The position numbers and the translations under genes are program-made. Under the pieces are notes generated by a model. That model saw only the letters and a program-made list of their open reading frames with translations, had not been told where the DNA came from and did no database searches. From contig CALDHI010000009.1 in NCBI GenBank assembly GCA_937941545.1, forward strand, positions 1 to 46,272: a DNA stretch of 46,272 nucleotides, in the 5' to 3' direction. Of the stretch, positions 19,786 to 30,026 are shown in pieces; the first letter of the stretch is position 1, and every line of letters begins with the position of its first letter. The DNA is from an uncultured Alphaproteobacteria bacterium. Its GTDB lineage: Bacteria > Pseudomonadota > Alphaproteobacteria > Micavibrionales > Micavibrionaceae.

Positions 19786-20508
19786 ATGTCTTACCAACCT
19801 GAAAATGCTTTTATTCTCGCCGCAGGAAAAGGCACACGCTTGCGCCCTCATACGAATGACAAACCTAAGCCTATGGTGGCGGTTCATGATAAACCGCTTA
19901 TTGAGCATATCATTGATAAATTAACGGATGAGGCCGTGCGCAACGTCACGATTAACACTAGTTATCTTGGGCATGTCATTGAAAATTATTTTGAAACGAC
20001 ACAACCAAAAGCAACCTTAAAATTCTCTCATGAAAATGAATTATTAGAGACCGGCGGTGGTGTAAAAAAAGCACTTGATACGATGCAGAGCAAGCCATTC
20101 TATTTGATTAATGGCGATGCCTATTGGATTGATGAAACACCGCATAATACGGCGTTACAACAACTCAATAATATTTGGGATGCCGATAAAATGGATATCT
20201 TATTGTTACTTCAACCCATCCATAAAATGTCTGCAACGATGGGCGTCGGGGATTATAGCATAAGTGATACAGGGCGACTGACACGTAGCCCTAATTCTGA
20301 AGGAGATTATATGTTTACTGGCATCCGTATCACATCACCTTGTGTGTTTAACAACACGCCAGACGGCGCGTTTTCGTTTCTTGAATGTATGGATGCAGCG
20401 CAAGAAAAGGGGCGCCTGTACGGTATAGAATATCAAGGAATGTGGCATCACATATCAACACCTGATGATTTAGATTCAGTCAATAAACTACAACGCGCTG
20501 CGGCATAA
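19786..20508 (+). CDS. Nucleotidyltransferase, MurU-like (sugar-phosphate NTP transferase)
   Basis: AFILAAGKGTRLRPHTNDKPKPMVAVHDKPLIEHIIDKL; HENELLETGGGVKKAL; INGDAYWID. Confidence 0.92.
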   Translation: MSYQPENAFILAAGKGTRLRPHTNDKPKPMVAVHDKPLIEHIIDKLTDEAVRNVTINTSYLGHVIENYFETTQPKATLKFSHENELLETGGGVKKALDTMQSKPFYLINGDAYWIDETPHNTALQQLNNIWDADKMDILLLLQPIHKMSATMGVGDYSISDTGRLTRSPNSEGDYMFTGIRITSPCVFNNTPDGAFSFLECMDAAQEKGRLYGIEYQGMWHHISTPDDLDSVNKLQRAAA

Positions 20509-20512
20509 TCGT

Positions 20513-23512
20513 ATGACCAGTTCGCATAACAATATTTACACTATCCCCGCCAGTGTCTCATTCAGTGATAGCCTTGTTGAATGGCTGATTGAGAATGCCC
20601 ATACGACCAATCAGCCCTTATCAAATTATCTCGTGTTACTGCCTACACGCCGTGCTTGTCGCACCGTCCAAGAAGCGTTCCTTAGAAAAACAGACGGCGA
20701 GCCTCTTTTGCTTCCACGTCTGCATCCGCTTGGTGACGTAAATGACGAAGAATTGATGATTAATACGGGGCGCAATATCATTGAAGATATACCTCCTGCG
20801 ATACCTGCCGTTAAACGGCAAATTATGTTAACGAATTTAATTTCTAAACTACATCCTGATGCAGGCTTAGAACAAAATATGCAACTGGCCAAAGCCTTGA
20901 TGAAATTAATGGATCAAGTCTATACTGAAGACCTTGATTTATCACTGCTCCCTAAATTAGTTGAAGAAGCGGAACTGGCTGAAAATTGGAAAATTACAAC
21001 AAAATTTTTAGACATTTTAAGTGATAACTGGCCAGATATTCTAACTCAGAATAATTATATTGATGAAATTGATCGACGTAATAGATTACTAAATACCCTA
21101 AATAACTATTGGCAAAACACACCACCCAATTATCCAATTATTGCTGCAGGATCTACAGCTTCTATTCCAGCAACGGCTAAGTTATTACAAACAATTTCAA
21201 ACCTTCCTAAAGGCGTACTGATTATACCTGGTTTAGACAAACAGATTTCTAATTTTGGTTGGAATAAAATTGACGAAGGCCACCCACAATATACCTTAAA
21301 AAAATTGATTGGAAATTTAAACATTGACCGTCATGATATTCAATATATATCTGATACAAAGAACAAGATATCAGTTTTTGAAAAATTTATGTCTCACGCA
21401 ATGGCACCACCCGAATATACCAATCAATGGCAAAAAATTTCTTTAGATAAAATACAAATAAATGCGCTTAAAGAAAATCTAAAATCTATAAAGCGATATG
21501 ACTGTGATACTGCTGAAGAAGAAGCACAACTTATCTCTCTTATCATTCGTGAAACTATAGAAACACAAGGTAAAACTATTGCACTTGTAACGCCAGATCG
21601 CTACCTAGCGCGTCGCGCAGCCATTGCCTGTAAAAGGTGGAATATAACAGTGGATGATTCAAGCGGCATTCCATTAAAAGAGAGCCGTCCAGGTACTTTC
21701 CTAAAACTCATAGTCGGTGCGTATTTAAAAGATTTTATGCCCTTATCCTTACTCTCCCTTTTAAAACACGAATTAAGCCAAGGGAATGGATTTAATGACT
21801 ATCGTTCTGCAATACGACGGTTTGACATCGATGTATGTCGAGGCATTAAGCAAAAGGGCTTTAAAGGCTATAAAGAATTCTATCAAATCAAAATTGAAAA
21901 CGAAAAAGTTAAATCAAAACCTTCAGAAAACACCCTGGAATTTATCAAACATTTAGAAACTATCTTTGCGCCCCTTATTGAGCTATCTCCTCATCAATAT
22001 TATCTCTTTGATGATATCTTACAAGCGCATTTGACAGTTGCAGAATCTCTTGCGTCTGGTGAAGCAAATGATGGGAGTTCTCTGTTGTGGCAGGGAGAAG
22101 CAGGAAATGCCTTGTCTGTCTTTTTATCTGACCTAAGGCAACACAGTCATGCAGTAGGAAAATGCACTCTACATGAATACAAGATTATTTTAGATCAATT
22201 CATTTCTACACAAACTGTTCGACCAAGATATGGGATGCACCCACGTGTTATGATTTTAGGACAAATGGAAGCGCGCCTCATGCAAACAGACACCATTATT
22301 CTATCTGGATTAAACGAAGGAGTATGGCCTGCCAATGTAGAGCACGACCCGTGGATGTCACGTCCCATGCGCGATAAATTTGGCCTACCTAAGCCAGAAC
22401 GAGACATTACATTATCAGCCCATGACTTTGTTCAAAATATTTGTGGTAAAGATGTGTATATCACACGTGCCAAACGCCAAGAAGATGCCCCGACAATGCC
22501 CGCACGATGGTTACAACGTATTGATACATTAACTGAAGTATTAGGGCTTTCTCCTGACCTCAGTCGACAAGGAAAACATTTGAAATTCCTAAAAATTCTG
22601 AATAAAAATAAGACTATACCTCCTATTAAAAGACCCGCGCCTACCCCACCTATAACGGCACGTCCTACGAAAATGTCAGTGACTAAAATTGAAAAGTGGA
22701 GACAAGACCCTTACGCAATATATGCGCAATATATTTTAGGACTATATAAATTACAAGATATAGAACCTGAAACTTCCATAGCAGATCGTGGCACAATCAT
22801 ACACTCAATAATGGAAATTTTTGTAAACACTTATCCAAAAGAATTACCACAAAATACAGAAGCCTGTTTTATCGATGTGGCCAATAGTGTCATTGATGAT
22901 TATCACTTACAAGAAAGTGAAATTAATTTTTGGATGCCACGATTAAAAAAGCTATCTCGTTGGATCACAGATCATGAAAGTATATGGCGACAAAATTCAC
23001 GCTTCTTAAAGTCAGAAATAAAAGGAAATATGACACTGTCTGATGATTTAAAAAATCCATTCATTTTAGAGGGCATCATAGATCGTATTGATTTAAAAAA
23101 TACAAACGGCCTTGCCTTAATAGATTATAAATCTGCTGGTACATTTAATAAAAAAAGTATCACGAATGGTGATCGCCCCCAACTGCCATTAGAAGCAATG
23201 ATCGCAGAAAATAATGGGTTCATGAAGCACGGCATTAAAGATAAAAAAGTCGATGAAATTGCCTATTGGATTATGACTGGTGCGAAAAAACCAGGAGAAG
23301 TCACTACGATTAGAGATGAAACAGAAATCAAAGAAATTCTTGAGATAACAAAAGAAGGACTACTTAGCCTAATTAGGATATTTGAAGAAGAAAACACACC
23401 ATATTACGCCATTCCAGACTTAGACAACGCCCCTCGTTTCAATGACTATATGCATTTAGAGCGCGTTAAAGAATGGGCAAGCCTAAATGACGAGATAGGA
23501 GATGTAGCCTAA
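20513..23512 (+). CDS. addB: Double-strand break repair protein AddB
   Basis: 999 aa; LLPTRRACRTVQEAFL; ILGQMEARLMQTDTIILSGLNEGVWP; C-terminal PD-(D/E)XK-like GIIDRIDLKNTNGLALIDYKSAG. Confidence 0.93.
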   Translation: MTSSHNNIYTIPASVSFSDSLVEWLIENAHTTNQPLSNYLVLLPTRRACRTVQEAFLRKTDGEPLLLPRLHPLGDVNDEELMINTGRNIIEDIPPAIPAVKRQIMLTNLISKLHPDAGLEQNMQLAKALMKLMDQVYTEDLDLSLLPKLVEEAELAENWKITTKFLDILSDNWPDILTQNNYIDEIDRRNRLLNTLNNYWQNTPPNYPIIAAGSTASIPATAKLLQTISNLPKGVLIIPGLDKQISNFGWNKIDEGHPQYTLKKLIGNLNIDRHDIQYISDTKNKISVFEKFMSHAMAPPEYTNQWQKISLDKIQINALKENLKSIKRYDCDTAEEEAQLISLIIRETIETQGKTIALVTPDRYLARRAAIACKRWNITVDDSSGIPLKESRPGTFLKLIVGAYLKDFMPLSLLSLLKHELSQGNGFNDYRSAIRRFDIDVCRGIKQKGFKGYKEFYQIKIENEKVKSKPSENTLEFIKHLETIFAPLIELSPHQYYLFDDILQAHLTVAESLASGEANDGSSLLWQGEAGNALSVFLSDLRQHSHAVGKCTLHEYKIILDQFISTQTVRPRYGMHPRVMILGQMEARLMQTDTIILSGLNEGVWPANVEHDPWMSRPMRDKFGLPKPERDITLSAHDFVQNICGKDVYITRAKRQEDAPTMPARWLQRIDTLTEVLGLSPDLSRQGKHLKFLKILNKNKTIPPIKRPAPTPPITARPTKMSVTKIEKWRQDPYAIYAQYILGLYKLQDIEPETSIADRGTIIHSIMEIFVNTYPKELPQNTEACFIDVANSVIDDYHLQESEINFWMPRLKKLSRWITDHESIWRQNSRFLKSEIKGNMTLSDDLKNPFILEGIIDRIDLKNTNGLALIDYKSAGTFNKKSITNGDRPQLPLEAMIAENNGFMKHGIKDKKVDEIAYWIMTGAKKPGEVTTIRDETEIKEILEITKEGLLSLIRIFEEENTPYYAIPDLDNAPRFNDYMHLERVKEWASLNDEIGDVA

Positions 23513-26500
23513 TGCCTCAAAACTCTAATCCTCTTACAAAAAATATCCCTATTCTTGATATTGATCCAAATGTAGTACAACATCAGGCATCTATGCCTGA
23601 TCATAGCGTATGGGTAAATGCCTCTGCTGGGTCTGGGAAAACTAAAGTTTTAACCGATAGAATTTTACGTTTGTTACTCCCTAATTCTCAAGGCTTTGCG
23701 GCAACGCCACCACAAAAGATTCTGGCTTTAACTTACACAAAAGCAGGTGCCAATGAAATGGCATTACGTGTTCAAAGTAAATTAAGCGAGTGGGCCGTGA
23801 TGTCCAATGATAATTTAATAAAAACATTACATACCTTATTAAAATCGCCTCCCTCAGATCACCAGATAAATTCTGCACGTAGTTTATTCGCCCAAGTCGT
23901 TGATGTGCCAGGCGGCCTAAAAATAATGACCATTCACTCCTTTTGTCAGTCTATTTTAGGGCGTTTTCCGTTAGAGGCAAATTTAACGCCAGGTTTTAAA
24001 CCTTTAGAAGAACATCAAGCCAAAATTTATTTAAAACAAGCACAAGCCAAAACCTTACAAAACGCAAGCCAAAACGATCCCACTTCCCCTATGCACAAAG
24101 CCTTGCATAATCTAGTACTCATTCACAACGAGGAGCAGTTTGAAGACATTCTTAAAAAGCTTTTATCAGAACAAAGGCAATTATCACGTTTATTAAAAAC
24201 ATTCGGTGTCGAGGGTTTATACCAAAACATTTGTGATGCTTTAAATATTAAAACGGGACAAACTATTGATGATATAAAAAGAGATACACTAGCAAAAATT
24301 GCATTAAATGAAGATAAACTTTGGTTGGCCTGCACGCATTTAAGCGAGGGAACTAATACGGATATAGATCGTGCAGATAGACTTCAAAAATGGTTAGAGT
24401 TATCTAAGGAAGACAAATTTTCTAACTTTAATGACTACAAAACTTTATATATTAAAAAAGATGAAACAGCTATTTACGCGAAGTTAGCGACAAAAAAAAT
24501 CGCGGATACCTATCCTGATACAATAGACTTTTTAAAAACAGAAGCGACGCAACTGTGGGATATGATTCAAAAATACAAGGCGATTTCTACCGCTAATATA
24601 ACTCATGACTTATTTTTAATGGGTGATGCCATTCTATCAGAATATTCTATAATCAAGCGTTTAAATAACGCACTTGATTTTGATGATTTAATTTTATACA
24701 CGTTAGATTTATTAAAAGGTGAAACTGATAAGATGAAAGGGTTGGCCGTCTCACCATGGGTGAGATATAAGCTCGACCAAGGTATTGACCATATCTTAGT
24801 TGATGAGGCACAAGATACAAACCCAGAGCAATGGGAAATTATTAAAGCTTTAACAGATGATTTTTTTAATGGAGACACAGCACACGAAAACGAAAGAACG
24901 TTATTTGTGGTTGGTGATCAGAAGCAGTCTATTTTTGGATTTCAACGTGCCTCCCCTAAAAAATTCAATGAAATGCGACAATGGTTTGATGAAAAAATAA
25001 CGCAAGCCAATAAAGTATTTAACCCTATAAACTTTATTGTGTCCTTCCGCTCAACTGTTCCAATATTAGAATTGGTGGATACGGTTTTCAACACGCCAGA
25101 AACACGAAAAGGCCTTGAAAATGATATTATCACACACCAATCTTTTCGACCAAAACAGGCGGGGCTTGTTGAATTATGGCCTCTTTTCGAAGCGCCAGAG
25201 ACACAAACAAAAGATGCATGGACACTTCCTATTACCCTAACAGAAAACACATCAAGCAGTGCAAACATGGCCGATTATATTGGTCAACAAATTAATAATT
25301 GGGTTGGTAAGGAATATCTTGAATCAGAAAACCGCACCATAAAAGCAGGTGACATCATGATACTTGTCAAATCTCGTAATATGTTTATAGACCAGCTTGT
25401 GCGCGCGTTGAAAAAATATAAAATTCCCGTGAGTGGCGTGGATCGTATGATAATAAGCGATCAACTGGTTGTTGAAGATATATGTGCTGCTGCACAATTT
25501 GGATTGCTACCCGAAGATGATTTAACATTATCTTGCCTTCTAAAATCTCCTTTTATTGGATGGGATGAACAACAGTTATTTGACGTTTGTTACAATCGCG
25601 CAGGGAAATCCCTATGGCAAGTTGTGCAGACATCGAAACAAGAAAAAACAATTAAGTGGCTAAAACAACTTATAACGACAGCAGGAAAAGAGCGGCCTTA
25701 CGAATTTTTCTCATTTATTTTACAGACACCCTGCCCTGCGCATGACATTAGTGGATTACAAGCCTTAAAAGGACGATTGGGTGATGATTGCCTGGAACCT
25801 TTAAATGAATTCCTTAACAATGCCATTAAATTTGAATCAGATAATATTGCAACCCTACAAAGTTTCACTCATGCGCAACTACAAGACAAAACAAAAATAA
25901 AACGTGAAATGGAAGAAACTGAGGACGCCGTTCGAATCATGACCGTTCATGGCTCTAAAGGCTTACAAGCCCCCATCGTCATTCTTCCCGATACCGTTAA
26001 ACCCGCCAATAGCAATAAGCCTGAACGAATTTTATGGCCTGATAAAACTGATGCTAGCGTTCCTTATTTCTGCCCCTCCACTAATACTATTCCTGATAAA
26101 TGTCACGGCTATTTTCAAGATTTAAAAGAACGTGAAGAAGAAGAATACCGTCGTTTATTATATGTCGCCCTCACTCGTGCAGAAGATAAATTATATATTG
26201 GAGGGTATGAATCTAGGCGTAAAATACCTGACAATTGCTGGTATAAATTAGTTGAAGCTGCATTTGATAGCTTAGAAAACACTCAGGAAATAGAAGAAAA
26301 TGGTATAATCGTTAAGCGCTATTACAAACCATCAACGGACGTAAAAAACAAAAATTCTATAGAAAAAACAACGCACGACATCGCGACAGAAGAAACACCT
26401 TCTTGGCTATTCCAAGATGCTACGGAAGAAAGCCTGCCGCCGCGCCCCCTAACGCCTTCACGTCCATCAGAAAGTGAAAGTGCCGCTTTATCACCACTGC

Positions 26501-26991
26501 AATCACAAAATGATGACCGGTTTAAACGCGGCAATATCACGCATAAACTCTTACAAATTTTACCCGACCTTGATGCTCAAAACTGGAAAAAACATGCGCA
26601 GCTTTATGTAGCGCATCCTGCGCATGACCTCTCTCAAAAAAGACAAGACAGTATCGTATCAGAAACATTAAATGTTTTACATCATCCAGAATTTAAGGAT
26701 ATCTTTGGCCCCAATTCATCTGCCGAAGTTTCTATCACGGGTAAGCTGGATGATAATCGTATTATTTCTGGGCAGATTGATCGCCTTGTCGTCACACCAC
26801 ACACCGTCTATATCATTGATTTTAAAACCAATCGTCCACCGCCAAAGGATGAGAAGAATATTCCACAAATATATCGAAATCAAATGAAAGCGTATGCGGA
26901 CGCAATACGCAAAATTTATCCCTCGCATGACATCAAATCTGCGTTGTTATGGACAGATGGGGCAAATTTAATGGAATTATCCGATATTTAA
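23512..26991 (+). CDS. addA: Double-strand break repair helicase AddA
   Basis: UvrD/Rep superfamily 1 motifs: VNASAGSGKTKVLTDRILRLL, ILVDEAQDTNPEQWEII, VGDQKQSIFGFQRA, MTVHGSKGLQAPIVILPDT, RRLLYVALTRAEDKLYIGG; C-terminal nuclease GQIDRLVVTPHTVYIIDFKTNR. Confidence 0.97.
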   Translation: MPQNSNPLTKNIPILDIDPNVVQHQASMPDHSVWVNASAGSGKTKVLTDRILRLLLPNSQGFAATPPQKILALTYTKAGANEMALRVQSKLSEWAVMSNDNLIKTLHTLLKSPPSDHQINSARSLFAQVVDVPGGLKIMTIHSFCQSILGRFPLEANLTPGFKPLEEHQAKIYLKQAQAKTLQNASQNDPTSPMHKALHNLVLIHNEEQFEDILKKLLSEQRQLSRLLKTFGVEGLYQNICDALNIKTGQTIDDIKRDTLAKIALNEDKLWLACTHLSEGTNTDIDRADRLQKWLELSKEDKFSNFNDYKTLYIKKDETAIYAKLATKKIADTYPDTIDFLKTEATQLWDMIQKYKAISTANITHDLFLMGDAILSEYSIIKRLNNALDFDDLILYTLDLLKGETDKMKGLAVSPWVRYKLDQGIDHILVDEAQDTNPEQWEIIKALTDDFFNGDTAHENERTLFVVGDQKQSIFGFQRASPKKFNEMRQWFDEKITQANKVFNPINFIVSFRSTVPILELVDTVFNTPETRKGLENDIITHQSFRPKQAGLVELWPLFEAPETQTKDAWTLPITLTENTSSSANMADYIGQQINNWVGKEYLESENRTIKAGDIMILVKSRNMFIDQLVRALKKYKIPVSGVDRMIISDQLVVEDICAAAQFGLLPEDDLTLSCLLKSPFIGWDEQQLFDVCYNRAGKSLWQVVQTSKQEKTIKWLKQLITTAGKERPYEFFSFILQTPCPAHDISGLQALKGRLGDDCLEPLNEFLNNAIKFESDNIATLQSFTHAQLQDKTKIKREMEETEDAVRIMTVHGSKGLQAPIVILPDTVKPANSNKPERILWPDKTDASVPYFCPSTNTIPDKCHGYFQDLKEREEEEYRRLLYVALTRAEDKLYIGGYESRRKIPDNCWYKLVEAAFDSLENTQEIEENGIIVKRYYKPSTDVKNKNSIEKTTHDIATEETPSWLFQDATEESLPPRPLTPSRPSESESAALSPLQSQNDDRFKRGNITHKLLQILPDLDAQNWKKHAQLYVAHPAHDLSQKRQDSIVSETLNVLHHPEFKDIFGPNSSAEVSITGKLDDNRIISGQIDRLVVTPHTVYIIDFKTNRPPPKDEKNIPQIYRNQMKAYADAIRKIYPSHDIKSALLWTDGANLMELSDI

Positions 26992-27070
26992 TCTTTCAAA
27001 TTTACCCTGTAACATTTAGGTTAAATCAAACGAATTCACATATAATACAATCACAATAAGGATAAATAAA

Positions 27071-27391
27071 ATGACCAGTGTAAACGTTTCTGATGCAGAT
27101 TTTGAAAATGAAGTTTTAAAAGCAGATGGCCCCGTCATGGTTGATTTCTGGGCAGAATGGTGTGGCCCTTGTAAAGCGCTCTCCCCTATCGTTGACGAAG
27201 TCGCGAACGAAGTCGTAGGAAAAATGAAGGTTGTTAAAGTCAACATTGATGAAAACCCAAACGCACCCACTAAATATGGCGTCCGCGGCATCCCGACTTT
27301 AATGGTCTTTAAAGATGGTGAATTGGTTGATACCAAAGTTGGCGGTATGTCCAAAACGCAATTGAATGACTGGCTTAATTCCGTTGCTTAA
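27071..27391 (+). CDS. trxA: Thioredoxin
   Basis: 106 aa; VMVDFWAEWCGPCKALSPIVDEVA, GVRGIPTLMVFKDGELVDTKVG. Confidence 0.98.
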   Translation: MTSVNVSDADFENEVLKADGPVMVDFWAEWCGPCKALSPIVDEVANEVVGKMKVVKVNIDENPNAPTKYGVRGIPTLMVFKDGELVDTKVGGMSKTQLNDWLNSVA

Positions 27392-27412
27392 AAAATTTAT
27401 ATTCCCAAATCT

Positions 27413-27445
27413 AAAAGCGGCCTTGCTCATGAAGGCTGCTTTTTA
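27413..27445. terminator. Likely bidirectional Rho-independent terminator between convergent trxA and the DAO-family gene
   Basis: AAAAGCGGCCTT-gctcatg-AAGGCTGCTTTTT: stem with T-run on + strand and T-rich flank on - strand. Confidence 0.8.
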
Positions 27446-28753
27446 TTTATTTAGGCTAATGAGAAGATCACGCGCGCGCCATAAATAATAAACGCTCTGC
27501 GCGATATAGGGTGATAGTGCCCCGCCTGCAAAGTTAAGTTTTGAAAATGGCTCAAATAATTTATAGCGCTCATCCCCATCCGCAATCGCACTAGAAACGA
27601 CGTCACCGCCTACGGATGTAGGCACTAAGCCATGCCCTCCGAAACAGGTGTTATACCAGTAACCAGGCTTCAATTGCCCAATCTGGGGCATTTTATGCGG
27701 CGCATAACAAAGAGACCCACCCCATGCATATTCAGACTCAACAACCCCTTCAAGTTGTGGATAGACCTTTAACAAGTCTTTCACCATAATCTCAGCAAGA
27801 TTTTTCGGCGCTCCCGACAGGCTCACACGGCCACCCCATAAAATTCGGTTATCTGGTAGGCGGCGATAATAATCCTGCGCATAACGGTTATCAAAAATAC
27901 AATATTCAGTATTAAGCGCGGCATCTAAACGCTCTTGTGGGATCGGCTTTGTCACCATCACAAACGTATAAACAGGGAAAGCAGCATATTTTAATTTCTT
28001 ATTCAAATCATCAACGTATATAGAACAGCACAAAACAACCTGATCACATTTAATTGCACCGTTCGGCGTCTTAACGTTGTAACCACCATCGGTTCGATCA
28101 ACAATGTTGATTGCTTTTGTGTTCTCGTGAATTTTACCGCCTTGATTTTCAATCTCTTTCGCCAAACCATGAACGTAATTTAGCGGGTGAAATTGGTAAT
28201 CTTCTGGGGAGTAAAATCCGGCAAAATATTGCTCAGTTTTGCAATGTTCACGCACTTTTTCTGTCGGCCAATATTCTAGTGGCGCATCTAACTCTTTTTG
28301 CATCCAATCAATATAAGATTTTACTTTATCAGGATGATTATTCCATGAAACACCAAGTACGCCGTTTTTAATAGGGCCACAATCAATATTATATTTTTTG
28401 ATTCTATCTTTTATCAGTGCACGACCATGCGTGGATAATTTATGAAGTTGTTTTGTATGCTCCAAACCGACTTGTTTCGCAATTTGCTTATACCCTTGCG
28501 AATAACCCTTGGCGATATACCCACCATTGCGCCCCGATGCGCCCCAGCCAATGCGATTGGCTTCAATCAATATAACTTTCTTACCTTTTTCAACCAGCCC
28601 AATGGCGGTTGATAACCCCGCCAATCCACCACCAATCACGCAGATTTCTGTTTCAACGGTCTCGCTCAACGCTTCACGCTGATGATCACTGTTTAATGTG
28701 TCACGGTAATAAGTTTCGATATAAGGTTGGGGGTCATTAGGTAAATCAGGCAT
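27443..28753 (-). CDS. FAD-dependent oxidoreductase, DAO family (gamma-glutamylputrescine oxidase PuuB-like)
   Basis: EICVIGGGLAGLSTAIGLVEKGKKVILIEANRIGWGASGRNGGYIAKGYSQG; ILWGGRVSLSG; YNTCFGGHGLVPTSVGGDVVSSAI. Confidence 0.88.
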   Translation of the reverse strand: MPDLPNDPQPYIETYYRDTLNSDHQREALSETVETEICVIGGGLAGLSTAIGLVEKGKKVILIEANRIGWGASGRNGGYIAKGYSQGYKQIAKQVGLEHTKQLHKLSTHGRALIKDRIKKYNIDCGPIKNGVLGVSWNNHPDKVKSYIDWMQKELDAPLEYWPTEKVREHCKTEQYFAGFYSPEDYQFHPLNYVHGLAKEIENQGGKIHENTKAINIVDRTDGGYNVKTPNGAIKCDQVVLCCSIYVDDLNKKLKYAAFPVYTFVMVTKPIPQERLDAALNTEYCIFDNRYAQDYYRRLPDNRILWGGRVSLSGAPKNLAEIMVKDLLKVYPQLEGVVESEYAWGGSLCYAPHKMPQIGQLKPGYWYNTCFGGHGLVPTSVGGDVVSSAIADGDERYKLFEPFSKLNFAGGALSPYIAQSVYYLWRARDLLISLNK

Positions 28754-28800
28754 ATATTAAGTATGCCTGATTATTTCACTTTTCGCCAGAATGATATTAT

Positions 28801-29454
28801 TTAGTCTGCTGTACCTTCGGCCAGCTTTTCTTGCGCAGCTTCGTTTGCTTCGGCTTTATCACGCGCTTCAATCGCCTTGGCTTCTTCGGCACGTTGTTTA
28901 GCAACACGCTCAGCGGCAGTTTTGTCAGGCGCTATAATCATAATCATTTGACGCCCTTCCATTTTAGGGTGAAATTCAACTTTTGACATTTCCGCTAAAT
29001 CATCACGAATACGATCCAACAGCTTTGCCGCCATGTCTTTATGTGCCATTTCACGGCCACGAAAACGCAAAGTCACTTTTACTTTATCTTCGTTACCTAA
29101 GAATTTTTTCGCAGCTTTCAACTTCACACCATAATCATGGTCTTCAATATTTGGGCGTACTTTAATTTCCTTAACTTCAACTGTTTTTTGCTTTTTGCGC
29201 GCTTCGGCGGCTTTCTTTTGTTGTTCGTATTTATATTTACCAAAATCAAGTATTTTACAAACAGGAATATCTGCATTTGGCGAAACCTCAACCAGATCAA
29301 GTCCAGCTTCTTCTGCGGCGGCGACCCCTTCGGCCACGCTCATCACACCTAACATTTCTCCATCTTCTGCAACAACGCGCACTTGCTCGGCAGTGATATC
29401 ATGATTAATTCTAGGGCCCCGTTTTTTAGGGGCTTGGTATGGTGGTCTAGCGAT
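28801..29454 (-). CDS. infC: Translation initiation factor IF-3, probable non-canonical AUC start codon
   Basis: [65 protein letters not shown]. In-frame residues upstream of the track ATG ([25 protein letters not shown]) are typical IF-3 N-terminus; AAGGAG 9 nt before ATC at 29454; in-frame TAA upstream and no ATG/GTG/TTG in between. Confidence 0.93.
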   Translation of the reverse strand: MARPPYQAPKKRGPRINHDITAEQVRVVAEDGEMLGVMSVAEGVAAAEEAGLDLVEVSPNADIPVCKILDFGKYKYEQQKKAAEARKKQKTVEVKEIKVRPNIEDHDYGVKLKAAKKFLGNEDKVKVTLRFRGREMAHKDMAAKLLDRIRDDLAEMSKVEFHPKMEGRQMIMIIAPDKTAAERVAKQRAEEAKAIEARDKAEANEAAQEKLAEGTAD

Positions 29455-29564
29455 GGCTTTTTTCTCCTTGAGTTGTTAAAGCGTTTTACTACTATAAGTT
29501 AAAGTTAATAATTAAATATTAATACGGGTAAACAAGCAAATTTGCAAGTTTTTAGTCATAATTT

Positions 29565-30026
29565 TCAACTATTTAGCACCCATATATAATAATTCAACAG
29601 GCCTGCAAACAGCGTCCATAATAAAGGCGGTATCATTAAATACATTGCAAAGCGAGTTTCTGACCATGCTTTATAGATAAAGTACACTGTCGTAATATTT
29701 ATTAATACAATCCATACAAAAGCTTCATGAATAGCCTGCGCGCCAAAAAAGATGGGCGTCCACGTCCAATTTAACATGCTATATAGAATAAAACTCCGTT
29801 TTAGACCTTTAGATCCCTTAACCTGCCACACGCACCACCCTGCCGTGGCAATTAAGACATACAGTATGCTCCATGCGATTGGAAATATCCGATTTGGGGG
29901 ATTAAAAAACGGTTTCTCTAGCGCTTTGTACCACGTATCAATTGAAGCTTGGCTACTTTGACCAATGACAAAGCCCACCCCGAGGTAAATTACAATCCAA
30001 AGCAATAATGAAACATATTTATTCAT
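29565..30026 (-). CDS. tspO: TspO/MBR family protein
   Basis: 153 aa, 5 TM; WYKALEKPFFNPPNRIFPIAWSILYVLIATAGWCVW; LNWTWTPIFFGAQ. TAATG overlap with the thrS stop. Confidence 0.92.
   Translation of the reverse strand: MNKYVSLLLWIVIYLGVGFVIGQSSQASIDTWYKALEKPFFNPPNRIFPIAWSILYVLIATAGWCVWQVKGSKGLKRSFILYSMLNWTWTPIFFGAQAIHEAFVWIVLINITTVYFIYKAWSETRFAMYLMIPPLLWTLFAGLLNYYIWVLNS

Noticed and set aside
20513-26991. AddB/AddA as a novel defence system
   Set aside because: Motifs and gene order match the standard alphaproteobacterial AddAB recombination nuclease next to trxA.
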